Shown here piece after piece: positions 11,801-21,608 of a stretch of 64,000 nt of DNA. Both the position numbers and the translations under genes were made by a program. Origin of the DNA: Marsupella aquatica (Eukaryota; Marchantiophyta); assembly GCA_973895155.1 (NCBI GenBank), contig OZ316897.1:15004001-15068000 (forward strand), in the 5' to 3' direction. Under the pieces are notes generated by a model. The model ran no database searches. It saw only the letters and a list, made by a program, of their open reading frames with translations, and was not told where the DNA came from. Every line of letters starts with the position of its first letter. Position 1 is the stretch's first letter.

Positions 11801-12654
11801 TACTCTGCCTCTACCACGGGCATAACCTAGAGCTTGCCCCCTGCCATAGTATTGGGCACCAGCTTGGGATCTACCACTACTACCACCTCGCCAACCTTGA
11901 TCAGAGGTCAGCCCCCCCTGCTGGTATGGTGCATGCACAGGCTTCGAAGGCAAAACAGAACTGGCAGGACGCTGCATCACATCACCAACTACAATGTCAG
12001 GAACTAAGCAAGGTACATATGTGTAGTACTGAACATATGAAACCTCTAAACAAGAGTTTTTAACTCAAAACCTTGTTGGGAAAACTACTTACATGTTTCT
12101 TTTGGGGCTGCTCTGCAATGTATTCATCTTCATAACCCCCATCCTCATCCATTTCCTCTGGAAAATACTCATCATCTGCATCTTCTTGTCTAGTGTCTGC
12201 ACCCACCTGTGCAGCATCAATGTCATCTCCACATTCTGCCATTGTAGGTACGACCTTCTTGCTCAACCTGTCACTCCGACGCACAGGCCCAGAGATAGTG
12301 TTGGTCACCCTTCTTGCGTACTCCTTTTGTTTCTTTGAAAATGCTGTGGCTCTGCGACATTCCAATATGAGAATACAGTCACAATTTCAGTGCCACATTG
12401 AACTATTCATGTCACACAAACTCAGCGGAGGGGTGTAGTTGAGAATCGTTCCCTTACAATTCAACCACATCCTTTTCCAGATCCAGTTCTGCGATTTTGG
12501 CTTTCACGTATGCTCGTTGTTCCATAGCTTTCCTTTCATACTCACACATCTCTGTGTCACTCTGTTCCATCCTACTGGACCACAAAAACATGTCATCTAT
12601 GGTCACCCCGTATAACACAATGCAACCACAATCACCAGGCATCCATCCATACAT
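8864..12654 (-). CDS. CACTA tnpA-like protein with Transposase_24-type domain, ten exons
   Basis: Predicted exons on the minus strand are 12654-12458, 12351-12093, 11971-11749, 11609-11424, 11318-11247, 11138-11064, 10958-10396, 10254-10159, 10020-9774 and 9660-8864. All have GT-AG borders, and they sum to 905 codons in one frame (904 aa). Order of regions: an N-terminal charged helix; an acidic segment; a Gly/Arg/Trp-rich low-complexity part from small exons; then a domain (NRWHADLKAEVLRWL, KWNYVDSD, RWRMHKAWKEGG, KKKSSQMTEARLSVQNPNLTGRTGTA) typical of plant Ptta/En/Spm Transposase_24 proteins; a coiled-coil; and a basic C-terminal region ending near LVLWPSKFIEDP. Such proteins bind subterminal repeats and can counter methylation. 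The start codon (12654, or internal Met at 12570) is uncertain. Confidence 0.78.
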
Positions 12655-12726
12655 CTGTGTTGCTTCAGAATTACTTTATTACACATCCTTCCCCTCACTA
12701 ATGTCCATGCAAACAATTCACATTAC

Positions 12727-15700
12727 TCATGGCACAGGCACACTGTTGGCATCTGCATCTCTGAATTCGCCTCCTTCAGCAAATGCATCTACCCTTGTCA
12801 CAGGAATGAAGTCCCCGCTATCATGAACTACAGGCACTTGGTCTGAACGCCGACGATCAAAGGCACTATGAGAGTGTAAATGAAACTCAAGGTTTGATCC
12901 TTCCATCCGACGTTGCCTGGCCTGTTTATGACACACTACACGCCAACCTGGGGAGTCTTCCACATCCAGGAAGAAAGCTTGGTCCACCTGACTAGGAAAC
13001 ACAAATGGCTTAGACCATTCGGGCAATTTCCCTCTGAAATTGGCCAGCAAGAAACCGTCGTTGTCTCTCTTCATGGTAGCCCTGTTACCAAGCCAATCCT
13101 GCCGCACCCATGAACCTTTCATAAGAATCACAGGACTGGACACCGCCCCATAGTCCAGAGCCCATATGTCAACTAATTCTCCCACATATCCCATCTCCAT
13201 CCAGGCCCTGTCGTGATTGTGGCTCTGTTGCTCAAATACAGTGATGAGCCCGCAGTCATTCGTCACCCTGTAGGCACTGTCACCATCCTTCACTCGGAAG
13301 TGATTCCCATATGCTCTCATCCGTTTGTAAGTCTTAACTTTCAGGCTAGGGGCATTAGACAGTAGGTAAACATCTGCATCCATGTCTGGGTGGGTCTCGT
13401 GATGCTCTCTAATTGCCACTCTGATCCACTCCATGAAACCTGGAAAAGTTGTTCCTGCAGTGGGATGGGCCGCCTTCAATGACTCATACTCCCTGAACGA
13501 ACAACCACACAGCATTAGCTTGGGTAAACATGAACAGGCTGAAGGAGAAAACCACACGAACATAACATTTAAGCTCATGAACTGGATTATAGCACATGTA
13601 TGCACTCACTGTATCCAGGGTTCCATCACCACAGTGTTGTGCAATACAAAGTCATGTGCCAAGTCTCTCATAGATATGGTCAGGTTCTTTGTGGTTGCAG
13701 CCCCTTCCAGTACTTCACCTATCACCCCTTCCTCCTCATCAGAATTCCACACCCTGGTCTTCACATGCTCATATTGTGCTATGTATTCGGTCAGAAATCC
13801 CAGAGTCTCATCCTTGATGTAACCTTTAGCCATGCTTGCTTCAGGTTTGTAATATGTTCTCACGTGACCTTTGAGTAGCTTCATGTACCGTTCCAAAGGG
13901 TACAACCAACGAGCACTCACAGGCCCAAATTGGTGTACCTCTTCCACAACATGGACAAGTAGGTGGGTCATGACATCAAAAAATGCGGGAGGAAAATAAA
14001 TCTCCAGGTCACACAGCACCTGAGCGACATCTTCTGTCAGTTGTGGGAAGTGTGTTTCATCCCAAACCTTCACACAAATACGACGAAACACATCACTGAG
14101 TCGCATGATCACAGTACGAACAGGCTTTTGCAACAGGCCCCTCAGGCATAAAGGCAACACCTGTTGCATCAACATATGGTAGTCATGGCTTTTCATACTA
14201 CCAAGCTTTCTAGTCATGATATGCTTCTTGAAAGCACTGCCATAGTTTGAAGGAACCTTCAAAGAACTCAACCTCTGCACAAATAGTTCCCACTCTGTGT
14301 CTGTCAGAACATAGGGCGCTTGGTACTTCAAGAGCACATCAGCTCTGTGGGCATGTGGCCTCAACCAAAGATGGGGTTTCATTCCCCTCTGTTCAAGATC
14401 CAATCTCACTGAACCAGTGTCTTTCTCTCCACACAAGAATCTGAGTAGACTCTCACAAATATTCTTTTCAATGTGCATAACATCAATGTTATGTTTGCTT
14501 GGCTCAAACTCCTGCATCGTTGCAATGCAAAAGCGTCAGGAAATGCCTCAAGTTTAGTCTCTCTCTTCGAAATGAATGCACATGCTCTGAACCAAAACAT
14601 GTATCCCAATTAGCATCAACTCCAAGAGGCTTACCCTCCAGTACTTGAGCTCCAAGTCCAATATGCTCAGTCTTTTTACACCATATCGCTTTATTGGATC
14701 ACTCACTCCATCTTCCCTGCCCCCTCGTTTGATATAGTCATCCCTCAGTGCTCCCCACTGCCTGATCTCCTCTTTGGTCACTCGTGCCGGGGGTCCACGT
14801 TGCTCAATCTCATTGCCAAAGTGTGCAATCAGTGCCTGTCTTTCTCTGTAAGGGTGATCTGCCTTCAGAAAACGACGATGGCCCATGTATATCACTTTCT
14901 GCAGGGCTCTGGAGTACTCACTGGTGACATTGCGCCCACAGATAGTACAAGCACAATATCCTTTTGTTGTTTGGCCTGATATCATCCCATGGGCTGGGTA
15001 GTCAGCTATAGTCAGAATGACAATGGCTCTAAGGATGAATGGGTTTAACCTCCCAAGCCTCTGTAGGACATCATATGTGAGAACTCCTTCCTCCCAAAGC
15101 TTTCTCAATTCCTCCACTAGGGGAGCCAGAAACACATCTATGTTGGCAGATACAGCACTGTCTGGCCCTGGTATCAGTAGGACCATCAGAACAAAAAATC
15201 GCTTTGTAGTCATCCAAGGAGGAAGGTTATAATTCAAAATAGTTACAGGCCAGCACGAAAATTTGTTGTTCTTGTCTCCAAATGGGTTTACCCCATCCAA
15301 TGACAGCCCAAGTCTGACATTCCTTGGCTCAGCAGCAAATTCGGGATACATCTCATCTATGAGTTTCCATTGCCTTGAATCTGCAGCATGTCGTTGTAGC
15401 CCATCATCACTTTTCTTGTCAGTTGCCCAAGTCATCATCTCCGAGATGGCACGGCTTCTGAACATCCGCTGAAGTCTGGGAATGAGTGGAAAATGACGAA
15501 GTACCTTGGCGGGAACCATAGACTTTCCTGAGTTCCGATACCTGTGCTTCCCACACTTAGGGCATGTCAACGATTCTTTATACTCCTTTCTGAAAAGAAC
15601 ATGCCCATCAGGACAGGCATGGATCGAATCATAGTTCAATCCAAGATTAGATATGCATCTTTTTGCCTCGTACATGTTCTTGGGCAAAATATTACCATCT

Positions 15701-16458
15701 GGTAGCACAGTTGTTCGCAAGAATGCCAACAACTCAGAAACCAAAACGTTGGGGATATTGTGGTTGCCGCAAATGTTCAGGAACATGATGACAAATCCCA
15801 GTTTAGAACATTTGCTACCGGGGTACAAAGACTTCCTGCCTTCCTGTATTTGCAGGGGAGAGCCAAACATCCCATCATGCCCAGGGGTTTCCTGCCCTAT
15901 CTCAAACTCATCAAGAGGCTCTTCGACAGGGGGCACACTTGCATCTGCAGCCGTATCCTCTTCATTGTCCAGCCCATCATGAAATGCATCCAAGTCTTGG
16001 AAGATGTCTCTCACCATCTCTTCCACATGAATTCCTTCGTCACGTGGTGCTGCCTGAGCACCATCCCGTTGGAGAGCTGACAACCCACAGAGACCAGCTA
16101 CAACATTTTCAAATGCACCAGGCAGAACCTCACTTGCCCGTCTTGCAGCATTGGCAGCATCAAATTCTAACCTCCACTCCTCGTCGGAAGAATCTTCCTC
16201 TGCAGGATCATTCCAAACTCGATGTCGTGGATCTCTTCCATGAACCGCGATATGCCGCCAAACCTCATTCAGATCCCTGGTACGGGATCCTTGGCAGATT
16301 GCACAAGGACATCTCATCCTACTGGCTCCTGAAAGTCTGGTTCTTAACCTTTCACGCTGCCAAAGCTTATTATCATGGCGTGATATCCTTGTGGGATGAT
16401 GCAAAGGCAGTGCCTGTGCCCTGGGCTGGGTCTGGGGAGGGTGGTGACCAGGGTGCAT
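12727..16458 (-). CDS. CACTA tnpD-like transposase (Transposase_21, DUF4218, DUF4216), three exons
   Basis: Exons are 16458-14635, 14511-13610 and 13492-12727 with introns GTAAGC...GCAG and GTGAGT...TCAG. They total 1164 codons without internal stop (1163 aa). The N-terminus has a transposase-associated zinc motif (CPCAICQGS...VWRHIAVHG). The Transposase_21 core has CPDGHVLFRKEY, a zinc-like CPKCGKHRY, LSLDGVNPFGDKNN and TIADYPAHGMISG, with the acidic residues expected of the catalytic site. Exon 2 has DVMHIEKNICESLL and a DUF4218 core (KSHDYHMLMQQVLPLCLRG, RWLYPLERYMKLLKGHVRTY). Exon 3 carries DUF4216 (DYGAVSSPVILMKGSWVRQ). It should cut and join the element ends in the nucleus. Completeness suggests an autonomous or recently active element. 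Confidence 0.88.
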
Positions 16459-16891
16459 TGTAACAGGCTGGGAGCTCTGCAGTCATGGACAGCAGTGAAC
16501 AAGGATGCCTAATGGTGGTATTTGTGTTCCATATATCCCTGACTGTATCTGCCAAAAGAGTTAACATAACGTGTACTAAATTCTCACAAACCCTAAACCA
16601 CCCCAAAAGAAAAAAACAGGTTCGCAAGTAGTGTACCTATTGTCAAGTGAATGACACAAAATTCCTAAATGTTGGAGGGTGTCACCACCTCCTCCGCTGT
16701 CCTCAAATGTACCGCCTCTGCATGTACGTTTATAGTGACACCCCCAGGCAGCAGGAAACAACAATCCGCCAACAGTAAAATAAGCCCAACTGCCACCAAC
16801 CATAACAAGGTACATTAGTTCAAAGATCACATTTATTTCAATGATCTGATTTATACAAAAAAACTTGTGTCCAAACTGATGCTACTACTCC

Positions 16892-17764
16892 TCACTCTGA
16901 TTCAGAATCGCTAATGACCCATTCCTCACTTGTTGTCTCATAGTCCTCTCTGTAAGGATCCTGACCCTTCCGTGGCCAGGCCTCAAAAAGATCATAGTCC
17001 ATTGGGTTTTGACGCTTCCCAGCTGCTACTGATTCCACAAGCCAAGCATATGAAACCACAAACACATTATGGGACATGACATAAAAGCGAATGTCTCCCT
17101 TCCCAAACTTGCGGCAGGCTTTGGGATATGACTTAGTAATGACATGAGTGGTGTCCTCTGTTATATTCTCCTCCACTGTCCCACCTAGGTCAAGCACTGT
17201 GGACTTGTACACTTTGCACTTAACCTCTCCAATTCCCGCCTCCACAAATACCATGCTCAGCCCTTTCAGAATGGGGGTTGGTTGCTTCGTCTCCTCAGCC
17301 AACATACTCTTCAGCCTTGTAGAGCTCTGTCCTTTGTTGAGTACAGGTCCATATTGGAGATCAGCAAGCCGTGCCTTTGCTTCCCAGACTTCTTGTTCAG
17401 CCCAAGCTGATGCAGTAGCTTCTTCATCCTCCCACAACTCATATTGCTCAGTATCCTGTACAATCTTATGTGCTATGGAATCTGTGATCCAAGAGGCCTC
17501 AACTACTTTTAGGCCTTGCTTAGTAATTGCAGAATTCATGTAGGACCATGACCACTTCTTTATCACTGATAGCCATGTCCCTGCAACAACATGTGTAGTC
17601 TCTGGAGTGATGTGCTGAACTACAATGCCATGGAGCTCAGAGAATCGTTTCTGTACAGTTGGCCAATGCACTTTGGTCAACCCATGCTGGCCATGGACCA
17701 AAATCGCTCTGACCCCTGTAAACACTGCTGGGTGGTCACACTTTCTACGTTTACCAGGCTCCAT
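16892..17764 (-). CDS. Protein with two BRCT domains, cargo of the CACTA element
   Basis: An uninterrupted frame starts at the ATG 17762-17764 (MEPGKRRKCDHPAVF) and gives 290 aa. BRCT 1 spans about residues 14-105 (FTGVRAILVHGQHGL, ETTHVVAG, VVEASWITDSI). BRCT 2 spans about 165-255 (LKGLSMVFVEAGIGEV, LGGTVEENITEDTTHVITKS, VVSYAWLVESVAAGK). The C-terminus is acidic (SEEWVISDSESE). The pattern resembles BRCT domains of X-family DNA polymerases (Pol lambda) and other repair proteins, but no polymerase or ligase domain follows. BRCT domains bind phosphopeptides or DNA-repair partners. It lies on the same strand as tnpD and 434 bp upstream of its ATG. Intact, intronless and inside the terminal repeats: captured and possibly retained for use by the element (inference). 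Confidence 0.75.
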   Translation of the reverse strand: MEPGKRRKCDHPAVFTGVRAILVHGQHGLTKVHWPTVQKRFSELHGIVVQHITPETTHVVAGTWLSVIKKWSWSYMNSAITKQGLKVVEASWITDSIAHKIVQDTEQYELWEDEEATASAWAEQEVWEAKARLADLQYGPVLNKGQSSTRLKSMLAEETKQPTPILKGLSMVFVEAGIGEVKCKVYKSTVLDLGGTVEENITEDTTHVITKSYPKACRKFGKGDIRFYVMSHNVFVVSYAWLVESVAAGKRQNPMDYDLFEAWPRKGQDPYREDYETTSEEWVISDSESE

Positions 17765-18356
17765 GTACACACACCCTACGTGATGACAGTGAATTTTGGA
17801 AGAATGGGTTCACCTGACAATACAAGGACAACAAAATTCCTGCTTTTTGAGTTGATCTGGCCCACTGGTGCTCAGGTCCGATTTTGATAGGTACAAGGGA
17901 TATGTGAACAATACATACTAGGCACCTGCACGGATGCAGGACATTGTTTGAATATATACTACAAAATCCATATCCGTGGTGAAATGAAGTGCAACCAACT
18001 TGTCATGGCACATACATATTTTGTTGTAAAGGAGGATACATTCAATGACAAACTTATAGGGCAATTTGATTAATTGCATGCCTGATAATTTATACGCTTA
18101 CAACTTAGAAGTCCTATTTTAATTTAGCAGTCTGATGAAAGTGTTTATGAAAATGACCACTCAGCCTAAATACTTCCAAGAAGGCTTGTAAGGATAAGTT
18201 TGTATAGGCATGTACCCAGCCACTGACGCCAGAGCACAACATAAGTGCTGCCTATATAAACTCGCCTACCCAACTCCTTTTCAAAATTGGAATCTCTGCA
18301 ATCTCAAAAAATAGTACATCCACATCAGGTGCACTGTGCATGTACAATGTTCAGCT

Positions 18357-19037
18357 TCACAGCCAAGATATGTGATCTCTCACAGGAGTGCGCGAGGTAG
18401 GATCAATGGCATGGCGATGACAATAAAATATCCATCGATCAACACCATGTGCAGAGTGATCATAGATTTCTCTGTCACAAGCATAACCCTCTGCTTGATG
18501 ATCTTTCAGGCAATGATAGTGCCACATAGTGGGACACCTAGCACAGTGGACTATGTCAGTCCAGTAGTCATCATCATGCTCACCACATGCCTTGCACCTA
18601 TGAAGTGGGCAAGCTGTGGCATGAGCAGGCAAACACTCAAAACAGAAAAATCTCACACAAAAACGGTCTGGACATTTCCTAACATTTGCTGCAGCATCAA
18701 CAGAGCCCTCATAGGACCCCAACTTCCCACACTGTGCACACTTAGCCTGCTTCTCCAAACAATCAGTGCACATCCAGTCTCCCTGGTGTGTTGACGGGAG
18801 GCCCACCCCTGGACAGTTGTTTTCTGCAGCAAGGTCAGACTCCGGGTTGAGGTGGAAATGCCTCATGCAAGGGCCCTCACAAATGACCAGGCCCCCACCA
18901 TCGTCACAAATGGCACAACAATGAGCTGCCTTCTGGAAAATCTGACTTGCAGAGAAGTTAGTAGCATCTGCCCCAAGTACACCTGTGTTTCTCACCTCTG
19001 TCACACGCTTTTTGGCTTGAATTTTAGGCCGTGCCAT
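18357..19037 (-). CDS. EDM2-like multi-PHD-finger protein, cargo of the CACTA element
   Basis: The ATG at 19035-19037 opens 226 codons without intron or stop. After a basic N-terminus (MARPKIQAKKR) comes a PHD finger (CAICDDGGGLVICEGPCMRHFH ... WMCTDC). A second Cys-rich finger (CAQCGKLGSYEG ... CVRFFCFECL) and a third (CKACGEHDDD ... HCARCPTMWHYHC) follow. It closes with YCHRHAIDPTSRTPVRDHI. This order and closing motif match the PHD region of plant EDM2-type chromatin regulators, which bind modified histone H3 and influence silencing of transposons and intron heterochromatin. The methyltransferase-like half of EDM2 is missing. So this is a stand-alone reader module, either a gene fragment kept open or a functional element-encoded protein. 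It lies about 600 bp upstream of the BRCT frame on the same strand. Confidence 0.75.
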   Translation of the reverse strand: MARPKIQAKKRVTEVRNTGVLGADATNFSASQIFQKAAHCCAICDDGGGLVICEGPCMRHFHLNPESDLAAENNCPGVGLPSTHQGDWMCTDCLEKQAKCAQCGKLGSYEGSVDAAANVRKCPDRFCVRFFCFECLPAHATACPLHRCKACGEHDDDYWTDIVHCARCPTMWHYHCLKDHQAEGYACDREIYDHSAHGVDRWIFYCHRHAIDPTSRTPVRDHISWL

Positions 19038-19050
19038 GCCTGCGCATGAG

Positions 19051-19194
19051 ATAGACTCTACAATTTAGCAGACTGCACAAAAAGTAAAATATATTTAGCA
19101 TTTAAGGTACAAAGGCATTTAGATAGACTCTACAATTTAGCAGACTGCACAGAAAGTAAAATATATTTAGCATTTAAGGTACAAAGGCATTTGC
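19051..19194. repeat. Tandem duplication, 2 x 72 bp
   Basis: ATAGACTCTACAATTTAGC... repeats at 19051 and 19123 with one visible difference (CACAAAAAG against CACAGAAAG). It lies just upstream of the PHD-finger start codon, so it falls in the likely promoter or 5' leader. The near-identity shows it is recent. Confidence 0.85.
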
Positions 19195-19807
19195 TACTGC
19201 AATGAATTGGAATGGCCACACAAGGATGCAGAGCACACATACTTTTGGTATGTTGAGCCCACACACAAAACTGATCCCCTAATACAATTTCTCCACCAAC
19301 ACCTCAATTTTAATTGTGGCTATGATTCACCAAAGGAGATCTGCAACAACATTTCATGCATTTGAATCACATACAATAGTCGTGACATGTAAAACAGGCA
19401 TTCTTCGAAGAGGATTGGTATGAAGCAGTGTCATAAGGGTTGAAATTTATACATCCTAAATAGGTTATGATAGTGGCTGAGACAAATAAGTGAGGCATAA
19501 ATCATTTTGCATATTATCACATGGCCCATACATTCATTCAACGTTGCAATGTTCACCAGGTTAAAGCAGTCATGAAAGCAGTCTTTCAATAGAGACTTTT
19601 ATGCGAGTTTGCTTGCCTCTTAAATTAGGATATTTTGCTTAGTGCAGGCATAATAGGATATAAGTTATGTACTGTTGACCCTAAACCCTGGACCCAAAAT
19701 TGCTCATACATCAAAATTTTAAGTAAATATCCTCTGTGTTGAAGTCAGAGTGTTAAGCTATAGGTCAATGGTATCTGGTCTGTGCATGCGGTGTGACAAG
19801 TGGTCCT

Positions 19808-20257
19808 CTAGAGCATGTGATCCAAACATGTGTAGACACCAAAGTCACCGGTGGTGGGGTCTGGGAGGGCAAGACAAGTGACATCACCAGGCACACTGCA
19901 GGATGGCGAGTGGTTCCAGATGATACATTGTGCTCTGTGCAAAAATCGGCATCCAAGAGAACGGTCATCCAATTCTGGGCCAGAAGCCCTACAGGCAGGA
20001 CAGTCATATTGGCAACTGTGTACACACCCTTGGCACCTAATTTGTGGCGGGTCATGTACAAGAGACACAAATACCAAGGATGTCGGGAAGGGTACTGAAG
20101 CAGGTAGAGGCCGGCTGTAGTTGTTCCTGGAAACAACAGGGTACTCAAAGTACCATGCAGACTGGACTGGAAGGATCCCAAGTCTGACATACTCAAGGCG
20201 CAACATCTCTGCCTTGCGTGCAAGTCGCACATGTTCAGCGTTGCGGGTCCTCACCAT
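19808..20257 (-). CDS. Cys-rich protein of unknown function within the CACTA element
   Basis: A 149-codon frame starts at the ATG 20255-20257 (MVRTRNAEHVRLARKAEML, a basic helix). The second half has clustered cysteines and histidines (RCQGCVHSCQYDCPACRA, CRFLHRAQCIIWNHSPSC, YTCLDHML), suggesting zinc binding. I do not recognise a family. It precedes the PHD and BRCT frames in the same orientation, so the three may form one captured block. Length, position and Cys spacing are the only support; it could be an exon of a longer gene. Confidence 0.4.
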   Translation of the reverse strand: MVRTRNAEHVRLARKAEMLRLEYVRLGILPVQSAWYFEYPVVSRNNYSRPLPASVPFPTSLVFVSLVHDPPQIRCQGCVHSCQYDCPACRASGPELDDRSLGCRFLHRAQCIIWNHSPSCSVPGDVTCLALPDPTTGDFGVYTCLDHML

Positions 20258-21265
20258 AAGTGTTGCTTTCGTTGTGATGTCCTCTGTTCACGTCCTTTGA
20301 TGAGCAAGGTGAGCAGGAGGTCGACTTGCCTCGCCAACAGCAACCACCTAAACTAATCAGTTCCCACTCATTGTCTTGGTTCCAACTACAGGTCATAGTA
20401 TACACATAGCATGAAACGTGCATAGTACATATTTGATTCTGAGTTTATGAGTTTCCTAAGACAAAGAGCTTGGTGATAAACCCATATTCTCGACGGACAT
20501 GTATATCAATCATATTAAACTCCTGTTTTTTCATCCAGAAAGACCGAAAGTCTCACCTTGCAGGTTGCAGCAGAGAGAAAATTCACTGGTTGTCGTGTTG
20601 TGCAAGTGAACCTCCACTGATGCCCCGGTGTAGCCCCTCAGATGCAGGTGACACTTACCAACTCCCAAGTTGCCTGGTCTAACAGAAAATGCTTATATCT
20701 TCAGAACTTTATAGAGCAAGTACATGATCACATACTTCTGGATCTATTCATATTTGGAACTCTTGCCAACTACAACTCCCATTATGCACAAGCTCACATC
20801 AACAGAGAAAGATACAGAATGCATACTTACTATGGCTCTAAGCACCTTCACTACCTTGTTGAACCCAGTCCTGAAGTCTTTTCAGCGTGTTTGTTGTGCT
20901 GTCTCCTTTGGCACCCAACACCTTAGTCCTTGATGTAACAGAATGCGATTTTACAAGTTAGATGCTTTGGAACCTTCTATGGTCTTAGCTGAATTGATGT
21001 CATCGTAAGTGGTGAAAGACAAGGAAGACGAAAGCTGGTTGAAGAGCTGTGGACAACACACTAGCATGAAGTGCTTCAACCAATCCACTGCCAAACGGAA
21101 CTCTTACACAGTCACATTCTTTTAGTAAACAAAAACTCAGTCAAACTTCAGAATCAAAGTACAGACTCTGAAGGACCAAAGGAGGATGTTGTGAGTTTCT
21201 CTGTTGTTTAATGTGTTACCCTTCTAGTTTCGAAGTTAGCAAATGCTGAATAATGTGTCTACCAG
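20258..21265. other. CACTA interior without supported gene
   Basis: No long frame or recognisable domain. Several minus-strand GTAAGT/GTGAGA-like words (for example near 20555 and 20657) could be donors of 5'-UTR introns of the cargo genes. Part of 20940-21265 is probably the intron preceding the captured eL20 exon, because 21261-21265 (ACCAG) looks like its acceptor. Confidence 0.4.
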
Positions 21266-21608
21266 ATCTTCGAAAAGAAGCCCACCACAATTAAGAACTT
21301 CGGTATCTGGGTCCACGTATCAGAGTCGTATAGGTTATCACAACATGTACAAGGAATATTGTGATACCACAAGAAACGGAGCTGCAGAGCAGATGTATGA
21401 TGAGATGACTTCTTGTCATAGAGTTCGGTTCCCTTGCATCCAGATCATGAAGACTACGACAGTCCCTGTCTCTCTGTGCAAGCGAGAAAGTACCAAGCAG
21501 TTCCATGATTCAAAGATCAAGTTCCCCTTGACGTACTGCAAGATTCAACCTCCATTGCGAAAGCTAAAGAAGACTTACAAGGCCACCAAGCCCAACACAA
21601 TTGTTTGA
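21266..21608 (+). pseudogene. Captured 3' part of ribosomal protein eL20 (RPL18A), frameshifted
   Basis: The plus strand encodes the C-terminal two thirds of cytosolic large-subunit protein eL20 (L18a): [16 protein letters not shown] in one frame, then after a one-base shift near 21313-21318, [43 protein letters not shown] and [12 protein letters not shown] to a stop at 21606-21608. A CAG at 21263-21265 looks like the original splice acceptor. The N-terminal exons are absent. It reads opposite to the transposase genes and lies inside the CACTA terminal repeats, so it was probably picked up as genomic DNA with intron sequence. The frameshift shows it is not under selection as a ribosomal protein. 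Confidence 0.88.
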
